Shown: positions 46,279 through 59,189 of the stretch, piece after piece
Numbering within the stretch: position 1 is the first letter of the stretch
Layout of the letters: each line of letters starts with the position of its first letter
Assembly: GCF_015706575.1 (NCBI RefSeq)
Contig: NW_024037055.1
Span: 10,330,262 to 10,394,261 of the forward strand
Length of the DNA: 64,000 bases
Source: Patiria miniata
Lineage: Eukaryota > Echinodermata > Asteroidea > Valvatida > Asterinidae
Direction: 5' to 3'
Made by a program: the position numbers and the translations under genes
Notes under the pieces: generated by a model
What the model was told of the DNA's origin: nothing
What the model saw: only the letters and a program-made list of their open reading frames with translations
Database searches by the model: none

Positions 46279-47715
46279 TGGGTCGCATTGGGACATATTC
46301 AATGTGACCCAACGGAATCCTATAGTAATTTGGGAAATCTTCAAATGGATCCCATAGGAATTTGCAACTTCTTCATTGGGACCCTATAGGACCATTGGTA
46401 TTTGGAATTTCGGACATCTGAAATGGGATCGGAACTAATTGGATCCCATTGGAATTTGTCATATTCCATGGGACTCAACTGGATCCCTTTGGAATTTCGG
46501 TCATCTGAAATGGGATCCCATAGGAATTTGGGACATTTCCAATCTGATGTAACCGGACCCTATTCGAATTTTGAGAGTCTTCAATGGTACCCAGTGGGAT
46601 CCCATCGGAATTTGGGCAAATTTAATTCAAGTTGGACATTCTTGGTGGGACACAACGGAATTTTATTGGAATTTGGGACATCTTTAATGAGACCCCAAAA
46701 CAGAGTGGGAAGGGCCAGATCTTATTGGAATTCGGGACATCTTAATTGAGAGCCAATGGACTCCCATTGGAATTTCCTGTGTCTTAAATGGACCTTGACC
46801 AGTGACGTATCCAGAGGGAGGGGCGGGGGCGGCAGGGGGGGGGCGGCAGGGGGAACCTTGCCCCCCCCCCCCCCGGCAGATATTTTTGAAGGATATTTTT
46901 TCAGTAACTATTTCCATTAATGGTTAGGGAGTTCCGACATGAAAAAAAAAAGAAACTACATGTAATCTAATCTCCAAAACCATTACAGTGCACCGTGAAA
47001 TTCTGCATATTTTCCAGTATGCAATAATGGAAAGTTTTGAAAAAGCACCCCAATTTGGAAAATGGGCTCCCCCCCCCCCGCCCATGCTTTTTGAATTTAC
47101 GGAGGCCAAGTATCCGGAGGAAAAAACACGTCTACATTTCGGCGCTGATGTGCGAGTGCGGTTGCCCCCCCCCCCCCCCCCGACATCAAAATGTTGGACA
47201 CGCCACTGAAGTTGACCTAACGGGAACCCACTAGAGTCGGTGACATCTTCAATGGGACCAAACAAGATCCTGTTGAAATTTTAAGACGTCTTCAACCGGA
47301 ATTACACAGGATCCCATTGGAATTCGGGACATCTTCAATGGGACCTAACAGGATCCTATTTGAATTTCAGACATCTTCAACTTCATTGACTTAACGGGAT
47401 CCCATTGGAATTTAACTTCAGTGTGACGCAACGGGTTTCCAATTGGAATTGTTGGACATTTTTAATTGCACCCAATCAGATCCAATTGGAATTTGGAACC
47501 TCTTAAATCGGATCTTATTAAATCTTATTGCAACTTGGGAAATCTTAAATGCAATCAATCGAATGCCTTTGGGATATGTTCAATGTGACCCAACGGGATC
47601 TTACGGGAATTTGGGACGTCTTCAATTGGACTTAAAGGAATCCCATTTTGCACTCGGGACATCTTACATGGGATGGGACCCAATTGGATCCCACTGTAAT
47701 TTGGAATATCTTAAC
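46279..47715. repeat. Degenerate ~40-bp minisatellite (GGAATTTGGGACATCTTCAA)
   Basis: Units combine GATCCCATTGGAATTT, GGGACATCTTCAAT and GGGACCCAACG with frequent substitutions and length variation. The array is split by the MITE at 46801-47208. It is old, since units differ widely. Confidence 0.8.
46801..47208. mobile_element. MITE with CAGTG.CGT.TCCA ends
   Basis: The left end is CAGTGACGTATCCAGAGG (from 46799) and the complement of the right end is CAGTGGCGTGTCCAACAT. Near-matching flanks ACCTTGAC and AAGTTGAC could be a decayed 8-bp duplication. G-runs and C-runs line the interior, as in the 11678-11981 element. Confidence 0.55.
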
Positions 47716-48467
47716 GGTAAGGGGAAACTTACGTTTTGTGCATTTATTTTCGTTTGGAGCAACAATAATCATGCTGAAAATCTTAAGAAGGGTGCATAAC
47801 AACTAACTTGTTGAAGTTTCAGCTCAGTGGAAACTTTTTCAAAAAACTGGAATTGACGGAGGAACCCGGTCCGGCGCAAAACCGAGTTCATTCATTGGAT
47901 ACAATGCTGTCTTTTAAAGGGTCCATCTGTTTCCAAGGTGCTTACGAACAGAAAGTGAAGTGGATAATGTTGACATCTGGGTCATTTCCACCCATGAAGA
48001 ATAGAACTTGGTAAAATTGTGCAGCCACATAAATATCCACTCGGAGATGGGGAGGATGGGGACGGGACATCAATCCACCTTATTAGATTTTATTGGTTCT
48101 AAAAGAAGCTCTATTCGTAACATCGGTCCGATAAAATGTGGCACTAAAATCACGTTACTATGTTCCAAATTGTCGTGCAAATTTGTCGAATGCTCAGAAA
48201 AACCTTGCACACGAAATCCTCGTCCTTTTCCTGGCCGAAGATCTGAACATGCGCTGTCAAGAGGACCATTTATGAAAACCAGTCATTGACATTTTCACTT
48301 GTCGGATTAAAATGCTGGGGTGCAATATAGCATGCACACATTAATACAACACAACCTTAAAAGTTTAGATCATACGCTGTGGAAAGCCATGTTTATCACG
48401 CGAATATTATTTAATTCTATTTAATAAATCTGAGTGAATAATCTGAATATTTAATATTAGGTTTAGC

Positions 48468-48815
48468 CCTTCACCGGTGTAGAAACAATGTAGCCTATAC
48501 TCAGTGTGTTACCTCCCGAGTGAAAGTCAGAAAAATCACTCGGGTGGGACTCGAACCCACGACCTCCTGCTTTCTAGTGCAGACGTCTTTACCATTCGAC
48601 CACCGAGCTTGCGGTGCCCGCTGCTGCGCGATCACGCAAGCTCGGTGGTCGAGTGGTAAGACGTCTGCGCTAGAAAGCAGGAGGTCGTAGGTTCGAGACA
48701 CCGAGCTAACTTTCACTTGGGAGGTAACACACTGAGTGTACAGTGTTTATACGTTGGTGAAGGGCAAAACCTAATGTTGATTTACATCACCCCGACGCTA
48801 ATTCCATCTTATAAA
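48468..48815. mobile_element. Head-to-head inverted SINE pair
   Basis: On the minus strand a SINE body and head occupy 48468-48612; on the plus strand a head and body occupy 48639-48815. The two heads, each with CTCGGTGGTCGA.TGGTAA and AGAAAGCAGGAGGTCG, meet with only about 25 bp between them, so the transcript could fold back on itself. Same family as 44083-44402. Confidence 0.75.
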
Positions 48816-50591
48816 TAATCTGAATATATATATATCTTCCGAAATTATTACATATTATACATTGCAATCAACACACCCACTGGTGCATTGAAATTTTAGC
48901 ATGCACAAGAAACAACATGCAGTGCGAAAAAGTTATTTACCTTCGGCACAGTAGAGACCGATAGAGATTAATTTTGTGAATAAGATGGGTTTTCGAATTT
49001 AAAGGCAGGCACGTATAGTCACGGAATGCCCTTTTGTGTTTCCTTTCGGTGGCGTAACCAAGGAGGTCGTGGGGCACTTCCTTAAGCCCTTTGCCATCTT
49101 GTGCTTCCCACTCAGAATTGGAAGAAGCCAAAATGACCTTTTCTTGAAACCGACTGAGTGCCACCTTTAGAAAATAAGGTAGCCCGAGTGCCCTCCCTTG
49201 CGGACTGAACCCTACTTACGCCATCGTTCTTTATACTTCATTTTATCCAACCCCAGGGTCAAAAGAAACCAACAGTGTGCAATTTGGTTTTATGGATTTA
49301 GTTCAAACTACAAAAAAATAAATAATGAGCATTGATGTCACGACCTTTTAACTCATTTCAAGCGGTACATAGGCCCACAAATATAACAAGTTCAGAAAAA
49401 ACTAGAAATGTGTTTGTGGACAAACACAAGCTGTTTCGGATATTTGAAATACTCTGTGCACGTGATGAACACTTGATGAAGTCACTTCGAATGTCATCTG
49501 CCAAGTGAAAAGTCAATCAGACATATAGTGCCAAAATATGATTTGAAGAAAAACGTGTACAAAACCTATGGGGAAAAATGCATCTTCAATGTGAAGTAAC
49601 GTACACCTGATGATGTCACGATCACGAATTTCTTCAAGGACCATCTGTTGGTGGTAGTCTAAGTGTGTACCAAGTCTAACGTAGATCGGATTTACGAAAG
49701 TGCCAAAGTAGAATGTTTTAAAACGTGTACAAGCCCTATGGGGAAAATACATCTTTAATGTGACGTAACCCATCACCTGATGACGTCACGATCACAAATA
49801 TCTTCTAGGACCATCTGTTGGTGATGGTCTAAGTGTGTGCCAAGTCTAAAGACTTTAGACTTGAAGTACATCGAATTTACGAAAGTGCCAAAGTGGAGCA
49901 TTTTAAAACGTGTACAAACCCTATGGAAAAAATACATCTTTAATGTAACGTAACCGGACACCTAATGATGTCATGATCACGAATTTCTTCTAGGACCATC
50001 TGTGGGTGGTGGTCTAAGTATGTATCAAGTCTGAGGTCGATCGGATTTACGAAGAGAGTGGAGTGTTTTAAAACGTGTACAAAACATATGGGGGAAAATG
50101 AATCTTTAATGTGACGTAACCCGACACCTGATGACGTCACGGTCACGAATTCCCTCTAGGACCATCTGTGGGTGGTGGTCTAAGTATGTATCAAGTCTGA
50201 GGTCGATCGGATTTACGAAGATACCAAAGTGGAGTGTTTTAAAACGTGTACAAAACATATGGGGAAATATGCATCTTTCATGTGACGTAACCCGACACCT
50301 GATGACGTCACGGTCACGAATTTCTTCTAGGACCATCTGTGGGTGGTGGTCTAAGTATGTACCAAGTCTGAAATCGATCGGATTTAAAAAAGTGCCAAAG
50401 TGGAATGGTGGAAGAAACGTGTGCTAAACCTATGGAGAAAAAGTCTGAAAAAGGAGAAGAAACTAGAGATGTGTTTGTTGACAAACACAAGCTGTTTCGG
50501 GTTTTTTTATGTGACAAGGACATGAGAAGATGACTTCAATTAGTGCGTGTAAAATTTCAACACAATTGGTCGAATACTTGCAGAGATAAAG

Positions 50592-50733
50592 GGCTGTTTC
50601 GGTGTGTCACCGAAACAGCTAAAAAAAAATTAAAAAAAATCTTAACGAAAACAAGAGCTGTTTCGGTGTGTCACCGAAACAGCTAAAAATGAGAACAAAA
50701 AGAAAGGCTTTTCCGCAACAATGCGGAAAAGCC
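50592..50733. repeat. Three perfect hairpins in a row
   Basis: Two copies of GCTGTTTCGGTG..CACCGAAACAGC (50592-50622 and 50657-50685) are followed by GGCTTTTCCGCA..TGCGGAAAAGCC (50705-50732). The same first hairpin recurs at 52458-52487, again preceded by TCTTAACGAAAACAAGA. The loops are 4-5 bases. Confidence 0.85.
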
Positions 50734-50789
50734 AAAAAAACTAGAGGTTTATGTTTGTTCAATCAACAGAACATATGGCTTTTTCGCAT

Positions 50790-51450
50790 TGTTGATTGTT
50801 GTCGTTGAATGTTGATTGTTGATGTTGATTGTTGATTGTTGATGTTGATTGTTGATGTTGATTGTTGACGTTGATTGTTGATGTTGATTATTGATGTCGA
50901 TGGTTGATGATGTTTCTTGATGATGATGTTGATAATGGTTATTGATGTTGATTGTTGATCTTAATTGTTAATTGTTGATTTTGATTGTTGATTGTTGATT
51001 GTTGATGTTGATTGATGATTAGTTGATGCTGATTGTTGATGTTGATGTTGATGTTAATTGTTGATGTTGATGATGTTGTTGTTGTTGTTGTTGAATGTTG
51101 ATGTTGATGTTGATTTTTGATATTGATTTTTGATGTTGATGTTGTTGATGATTGTTGACGTTGATTGTTGATGTTGATTATTTATGTCGATTGTTGATGA
51201 TGTTTCTTGATGTTGATTGTTGATGTTGGTTATTGATGTTGATTGTTGATGATTGTTGATGTTAATTGTTAATTGTTGATTCTGATTGTTGATTGTTGAT
51301 TGTTGATGTTGATGTCGGTTGATGATTATCGATAGTTGATTGTTGATAGTTGATGGTTTTTGGTGTTGATTGTTGATTTTGACTGTTGATTTAGATTTTT
51401 GATTTGTTATTGTTGATTAGTTGATGGTGATTGTTCAGTGATGTTGATGT
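50790..51450. repeat. TTGATGTTGATTG simple-sequence array
   Basis: Irregular mixture of TTGATG, TTGATT and TTGTTG hexamers, strongly asymmetric in T and G on the plus strand. It looks like a degenerate microsatellite inside the composite repeat. Confidence 0.85.
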
Positions 51451-52818
51451 TATGTTTATATGTTTTCAACTATCGCATTTTTGATGACGTCATGATGACG
51501 TCACATTCTTTTCAAAGTTTTGTGTATATACTTATTCCCTATCAAATCAAATACAAAAAGAATTTTGAATTTTGCATGTTGCGTTCGTGTGATATGGCTT
51601 AAAGGTCCAACAATTCATAAAATCATATAAAATCACATGATGACGTCATTATGAAGTCATTTCAATTTGTACCTATAACACATCCCGGTCTACCTACATA
51701 CCGAGTTTCAACCCAATCAGACTTACCGTGCTGTGGACATTGGGCTTCGAATTATGAACTTTTAAGATGACGTCACGTGACCCATGATGACGTCATTAAA
51801 ACAATACTTGGTGGTGCTCAATATTCTTTTGTGGATTTAGCCTGGACCAAGTTTGAAGCGACTTGGAAAAGTGTTAAATTTTGTAATCAGAATAAAATTG
51901 TAAATATTTTAAAAATCGTTAAAAATCTGTCGATGACGTCATCGTGATGTCATTTCATATTTTGTGCACTGGTACAATTATCTACCCACCCACCAAGTTT
52001 CAGTACGATCGGACATTCCCTTATATGTGTTTTACAAAATCGCATTTTTGATGACGTCATCATGACGTCACACATTTTTCAAAATTGTGTGCATATACTT
52101 ATTGCCTAACAAACCTAATACAAAAAGAATTTTGAATTTAGCATATTGCGTTCGTGAAATATGGTTTCAAGGTCCAAAACGTCAAAAACAGATATAAAAT
52201 CACACGATGACGTCTGATGACGTCACCTCAATTTTTATCTTTAACACATCCCGGTCTACCAACATACCGAGTTTCAACCCAATCCGACTTATAGTTCTTT
52301 AGATATAGGGTCCTAGAGTTTGCACATTTCAGATGACGTCACGTGGCCCATGATGACGTCATGATGACGTCACTTTTCCCATGCACGAGTTCACTGTGGG
52401 TTCTGACTCTGTGCCAAGTTTCAAAAAAAAGAAAAAAAAATCTTAACGAAAACAAGAGCTGTTTCGGTGTGTACACCGAAACAGCTAATTATGGATGAAT
52501 CACGTGCGTGAACAAATGCGTCACAAACCGCCCGGACTACTTTTGTGGAATAGACGTTTTTACAAGTCTTGCACACTGGAAACCCATACAAAATGTCAGC
52601 GTTTTCACCCACATAATAATTATATGCGCATCTGAAGACATCAAAATGACTGATACATCAAACTGAAGTGCAGAGTACGCCTTTTCTACTGGATATTACA
52701 AAATAAGACTCAGCTCGTGCGATCTGGTCCCACCATATTCTAAGCAATTTTTGTCTTCTATTAGTATTATAAGCAACTCATTAAGCTGAGGCTAACACTC
52801 CTGCCTATATTTTAGGGT

Positions 52819-55783
52819 CTATCCGACAGGGTTTCCCCAGGGGTCAGCTGCCACGTCTGGCATGCCTCCGTACCGTTGGCCTCTTGGAGACCTGACCTCG
52901 GAGATGGCCACGGCAGAGTGCAGAGACACGGTGGAGTTCCGCGTAGTGCCGGCGGCATTTGGTGGGGATGAGACATCCCTTGGGCTCATGGAACCAGTTG
53001 ACCTGGGGCTCAGATCCAGTTGGGAACCTTCCTCGATGTCCTCTCCTTGGTGCATTGTAACGACTTCCAGGACTCGCATCTGCCTGCCTCCACGGCTTCT
53101 GGCCCGTCTGGACCGGGGCTCTGTCACAGCGACTTCACCGCCGGTAGCCGCGGGCGTGTAAGCCGGAGGGAGCTCCCCTGGCACACTCTGCATGACCCCT
53201 GACATGCTGACCGCGCCGCCCACAGCGCCAAAGGCGTTACCGATTGACACAGGCTGCTGTCGCATCTCGTAGAAGGCCGCGGCAAGCGTGTTAGCCAGTC
53301 GGGTGGCGTCCCTTAAGTCCCGGCACACTACGCCGTGACACTCCACCCGTCCGTCTGACCCAGCCGTCCCGCCATCGAGGGAGCGGCGGTTGTACACCCA
53401 GATAAGAGCGCGATTGCACGGCTCGTGGTTGGCGGAGCATCTTGCTATGCGGACTGTCTCGAAGAATTCTCTGATACCCTCTTGCGGGCTATTGGTCTCC
53501 TGGTTGTCTCGGGAGGATGGGATGACCCTCAGAATAAATCCAAGAGGTATAACCTTGACATACACCTGTGATATCATAAACAATTCATGGACTTAGGATG
53601 GATACAATGATTAAGGATGAATGGAATTAGCTCATTTAAAGGAGTGCACAAAGTTTTCCCACCTTTTGTTTCACAACGGGTCCTTTTCGGGTTCCAACCC
53701 GACCCTGATCCAACGGGTTCGAATCCGACTCTGATCCAAGTTCAGAATTCAGTCTCTTTCTGATTCGGTACGTTTCTCTATCGTTAAACTTAGACGGGTG
53801 GTTCTTACAGACGGTCACCAATTTGATTGAGGATGACTGTGTGCTCACAAAATGTAGTCAGTCACAAAGTCATGTTTAAGTTCGTGACGGATAGCCGCTG
53901 GGAGGGGATGAGGGGCGGATAGGTAACATCATGTCACCACTGTTCGATGCGGACATGCAAAGCCAAAGGGGCAAAGAGGAGAGGCTATAGCGGGAAGGAT
54001 TTGGTTGGGTTTTACAGTTTCCTTCCAGTCAACATTATTTTTCAGCCTTTTTATTCTTCTGGATTTGGATTTTGTTGACGTATTGCATCCGGTCCCTGAC
54101 AAGCACAGTCAAGCCACAGAGGGCTCTATCAAGAAGATCAAGCAAATCAAGTCTTGGGACTTTTTTGGCACTATACACCCAGTGAACACACCTAACGCGG
54201 GCGCGTATAGCGTGAGGTAAGCTCGGAATTTCTCGGGCCGCGGGTCTCAGAGCCAACTTCCCAATAGACCTTTATTTTGCTGCTACCATTTCAGTCATGT
54301 TCCCTGCATCTTATAACAGTACTGAATAATAATGTTGTTTGTGCAAAAAGGAACCAGACTATTTTTTGCTTCCAGCCTCGCTTTGGTTACGTTGATTTGA
54401 ATGGGGGAAAATCACGAGGGCCGCAACATGATAATGGTCTATACTGGATTCGATCAGGACCGGCTGCACTCGGAGAACAAAAAACACAAGCAGGCTTGAA
54501 CATAGACTACGTTTGAATTGACAGCGTCATTCCCCAAATGCAACGCCACAATTACAGCTACATGCACACATTTCTATATTTAGCTCGATGCTTATTTGAG
54601 CGATATTGTATTGATCCGTGTGCTTTCATGCGAGTATCACCATGACGACCATTAGTGCTTCCTGAGAGCCCACTGTTATGTAAATTACACTCCATTCTTA
54701 TACAAAACGAGGTATAGAATGTAAAACAAAAAGCACCACCGCGAACTTGAAAACAGCAGGCGTGTTTGCATTAATGAACACCGTTTGCGGTTGCAGCTAT
54801 GCAGGTTACAATTTGTGTCGGAAAAAAGTTTTACCAAAAATCGCTGTGCCATAATTAAAGACAGCAAAAAGGTCGACAAGCGAAAAAAGCAAAGCACTTT
54901 TGAAAAGGCAACATTTTATGATACGTCATACGTACATATCTTATAAGATGTATCATATATGACGCGATTTCTTGGTATAAATTCAATTTCAAGTTCAAAA
55001 CCAGTGCATCGATGTGCTATACGGCCGTTTACAAATTATTTATTTCGGCAGTTAAAAATGGTACAATTAAAATAGATAGTTGGGTGGGAAAATGAACGCA
55101 TTGCAAAATGGGCCCATTCTGTAACTAAAACTGTAATTTCTTCTCATTTTCTTCTCTCTAAAGGTTTCTTCAGGCTTGCGAGCTACAGTGCATAGGGCGC
55201 TTTTGAGGAATCCTTGGTTTCATTATCAGAAATAGTTAATAATAATAACAAAATTTCACAATAAAGATCTCAAAATTGCAAAAGTATGGATCATAGTGGC
55301 GAGTATGAAAACAGAAAAAAATTGGTACCGAGAAGTATTTCGAATGTTTTGCACGTTAATAAGCTGTTGGTATTTCTAACAAAACCTGACACGCTCTTTA
55401 GTCTTCATTCATGTTTTCTCAATATTATATTTTAGGGCGCTCACTGGCGTCATGAACCTGCATTCTTTCTCCAATTTTTTACATGATGATTTTGACTCTG
55501 TTGAGCACGACCAACAAAAGTATAGTGGCGTCTGAATCGAGAACCTTTCTAATTGACGTACCTCTGTTGCTGCAGATGACTGCCCCAGAACCGTTCCATG
55601 GTCACGTTCATGGCGTCGATGTAGCTTGGCGATCACCCGAGCCAAGTCGGCACTGGTGGCCGTGTCTGTCTCTCTCTCTTCGGTGCAGCCCAGGTACACC
55701 TCACACGGTACCCACTCGTCTAGGTTGAAGGCCAACCCGGGCGGTGGTCCACGGGTCGACACCTGCAACCCACTGCCGGCCAT
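52819..55783 (-). CDS. PTB/PID-domain protein, FAM43-like
   Basis: Two exons: 55562-55783 (74 codons, ATG in GAAATGG context) and 52819-53565, joined at phase 0 across a 2-kb intron with GTACGT donor and ATATCACAG acceptor; 322 aa. The phosphotyrosine-binding fold is split by the intron. EVYLG at residues 28-32 is the first strand motif, VYVKVIPLGFILRV starts exon 2, IREFFETVRIARCSA and ALIWVYNRR (about 127-135) are the central strands, and RVECHGVVCRDLRDATRLA leads into the C-terminal helix ending near AAAFYEM. The order and motifs resemble FAM43A/B. PTB domains bind NPxY-type peptides as cytoplasmic adaptors. The tail is Pro/Ser-rich with PPAY, a WW-domain ligand motif, and two basic RSRRARSRGGR-type patches. 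The alternative is another PTB adaptor family. Confidence 0.75.
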
Positions 55784-58700
55784 TTCGATTTGGAACGCAC
55801 CTCTGTCTTCCCTCAAAGGAGATTTCTCGATTATTTTACTTCCGCATCCTTTCGATGCTCACGGTCGCAGTGGCAATGTGGGGCGAGTTGTCGGTATCTC
55901 TCTGATGTATTGAGTTCGAATCAACCGGTGTCATATAGTCCTACTACACAAAGGGCTAAGAGTAATTATTCACAACTTGATCCAATACCTTCACACATTC
56001 TATTGCACGTTCTCACCCTAGATGTATCATATTCTGTCTGCCAATTCCGTAAACAAGTACATGTATAGGGAGGGACTTTCTGTGGGTCCGGGTAGTCACA
56101 CACCTTCACACAATGGGTTACAATAATAGCCACACAGTTTCATCTCATGGGTTGCGGAGAAACATCACCATTCATCCGTAACGATAACCGAGGATGGTAC
56201 GTGCATGTACCATGTGTTGAGGAGCGACGTTGTGTTCTCTTTACAGAACACGTGACGCACTTATTGAGAGTGTATGATTATGTACAACAGTTTTTTAATA
56301 ATTATGTGATTGGTTGTTTGCTTGTTTGTTTGCTTGTTTGTCCGTCTATCGGGCTCTTTTTGAAGTTAACTGCTTCGGTCACTGTCATCGTAAATGTGCA
56401 TAGGTGACTATGCCCCCCATCAAACCTTGTCCCCCGCCCCCCCCCCCCACTGAGATTTTGAGTTTCTAAAAAAATTATCATTGATCTACATGACGCCCCC
56501 CCCCCCATGAAATGTTCCAGCCCCCTAGCGCCCCCCACTGAAAAATTCCTGGCTACGCCACTGCCTGTCGATTCATCGATTTCTGCTTATGCAAACAAGA
56601 CAAGACATTGTTTAATTACTTCACACTTGACCTTAGCACACGAAAATATTCAACACCTTTTTGGGTCGTTCGTGATTGTGTACTTTAGTCAAGCTGTAAT
56701 GGGGTACTGTACAAACAATGCTTATCATGGACTAATTTCTAAGTATTATTAATGCATAAAATGGCACCCCAGCATGAAATTATTCGCCCGCCATTTTGTA
56801 GGGTGCACATTATAGCTGAATTATTATAATCATTCGTCATTCAATTTCATATTTTTCTGACGCCAACTCAACTCAATCATGGATTACATTCAGTTACTGT
56901 GAATGCGGGTTAAATTCCCTTTGTTAGACTCGGACAGCAAATTTACTGAATTTGGCCGCACAAAGAAATTCACGCATTTCTCTCTCTTTTTTCTCTCTCG
57001 AAATGTAGACCTATACGTACCCACTGGACAATCACTTAAACTTTGTTTTTGCCAGTCATACTTCGAAGTATGAGTGCTGGAATCAATGGCTGGGCTATGA
57101 TTTTGTGTTCTCTGATCTACATTGAAATCACTTCGACTACAGCTATAGACGAGGCTGACTCACTATATAACATTCATGTGTTTGTAGCGGGGATAAACAT
57201 TCTGACGTTGCTATGTTCATATAGCCAGTTTGATTGGGTGTTCACACACAGAAAATGAATGAGGCAAATGTTTTTTCCTCCTTACTTTTATTTCCTCAGG
57301 TCGAGTACATTACTGTTTCTAAATGTAAACAAACACGGGAATAGAAACGAACTACTAGAAGACCAGGAACTTGCATTCCATTTCCGTAATGACAGAAGCC
57401 TGTTGTTTTCACCTTTTGAACTTGCCCATTGTGTAGGAATACTAGGTCGTCATGGCTACTACCATCAACGAGTGTGTGTACGTGCATTTGGGTATGCCTG
57501 GCTTGTGTATAGGTTGCCGTGGAAACTATTATAATGTTGCCACTCGACCGTATCCATGCCTCCCGGCACACAAGCGTGGATATCTGCACCGAGATAGAGA
57601 GCAGCCATAGACAGCGAACCAGCAGAGAGTCTGCCGCCCTCTTGAACGCTCGATGAAAAACTCACCTGGAAAGCTTTCCAGGATCGACACTCTCGAGCTT
57701 CCAGGCCACTCTCATGGGAAGGACATTTTTACATCGTGTTGCCCTTCTACTGCCTGTCATTTTACGCATAATGATTTCTCACTTCAACAACCAAAAGAAA
57801 CAATCATTTTGGAATTTTGTATCAGTATTCTTCTTGTAAAACGAATTTCACTTACGACCTCTCATATCGGCACCTATTTCGCCGCCTATACTCGCCTACT
57901 CGCATGATAACGAAACTGTGCGTTGCGTGCAAAGACCTACTTGTACAGCCCTAATACCTCCTAAAATTGAGCTAAAATGAAGGAAAGAGAGTAAAGCTAA
58001 ACTATGATGTTGTGAACACTTTGGGAAGTTGCGAGTATATTTTTCCGTTACTGGAAGTGAGTGTATCATTATTGTCCCTATCGCATCCTGCAGTGGTTAG
58101 AATATGGAACTAGCGCCCTCTGTAAGCTCACTCTAAAAACAGATTGGTTAAAACAACCAATCAATCCGATTGGTTCGACACATAATAAACCAATATGTGG
58201 CTGTTTCAACCAATGTTTGGTTAGAAGTTAACCAATCTGTGTTTTGGGGTTTTTTTAGTGTTGGCAGCGGCGGGAGACTGAGCCACGTGTCCGGGATAGA
58301 CACGGGGCATATAGCTCAATTACCGTCCTGATACCTGACCACCGTGATAATCGTCACGTACCTTTCACAATCACCATCGCCACCGCTCGTGCCAATATCA
58401 CCAATCACTTCACCATGCATATGCCAACATCATCAGCATCCCCCCCCCAAAAAAAAAACCGCAATAGGCCTATCGAACGTAAATAATTCAGCATGCACAA
58501 AAGTCACCGTAAATGTTTTTGTGAATATTAAAGTATGCTACAACATGTTGTAATGTGACAAGCTTAAATTTCTGAATTTCCGAACCCCGATTAACCACAA
58601 TATACTGCTACGTAATCATTTTGAATAGCAAAAAAGGTATCGTTGAAAAGTTAAACATGACTTGCATCGGCAGGTTTTTTTTTTTTAATGTTCTCCGATC

Positions 58701-59185
58701 AACAAAATTCAATCGATGTTGTTCAAGTGTTCTCACCGACAATATTATCATTTTAGTTACCGTTTACTGGGCGAAACCAGGAAGTGTTTCGAAACCTCGG
58801 CCTGGTCGGCAGCCTAGGCTTTCATATAGCAAGTTTTATGTTTTCATGAACCTGACGAGATCCATTTTCTGCTACCAGGCCTAAGCATCAAATCATAAAG
58901 AAATATTAGATTATAATGTTCTGCCGTATATCTTACAAGGCTCCTAGCTGCGTATCGTTTACAACCGTTGAGAAGCCGAACCAGGGTGAAGCCGAGATTT
59001 TGGAAAGGGTTGTCACGTTTCCTTGTTGGAGTTGCAGTCAGCTGACCGCATGGGTCAGGCAAAGGCTCCCGGTAGACGAGATCGAATGGACGCGGTCGGG
59101 CTAGCTACACCGTGACAATGAACTCTGCGAAGGATTGCGGTATTACCAACCATCACAATTTTATGGAAGTGTAGATAGGACATGG
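55784..59185. other. Intergenic stretch; one short inverted-repeat element
   Basis: No supportable gene. C-runs with CTGGCTACGCCACTG at 56410-56565 are the right end of an old MITE of the CAGTGGCGTA type. At 58127-58262 an inverted pair (CACTCTAAAAACAGATTGG and its complement) marks another small MITE. Confidence 0.4.
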
Positions 59186-59189
59186 TTAA

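Larger units (their letters stand above)
49400..52490. repeat. Composite hairpin-bearing, TGACGTCA-rich repeat region
   Basis: Sub-blocks in order are as follows. ACTAGA.ATGTGTTTGT starts with a small hairpin occur at 49402 and 50461. About five ~170-bp repeats fill 49540-50410 (GACCATCTGTGGGTGGTGG). Three hairpins lie at 50592-50733. A TTGATGTTGATTG simple array covers 50790-51450. Two copies of a longer unit, 567 bp apart, cover 51460-52330 (both with CAAAAAGAATTTTGAATTT and ACACATCCCGGTCTACC). A closing hairpin is at 52458-52487. No protein is evident. Confidence 0.75.

Noticed and set aside
50790-51450. CRISPR-like regularly spaced repeats
   Set aside because: The TTGATG array has no unique spacers, no constant period and no associated genes; it is a microsatellite in a eukaryotic genome.
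58916-59104. 62-codon frame with CWSC motif
   Set aside because: Too short, no splice partners, no recognised domain, and adjacent to the palindromic array.
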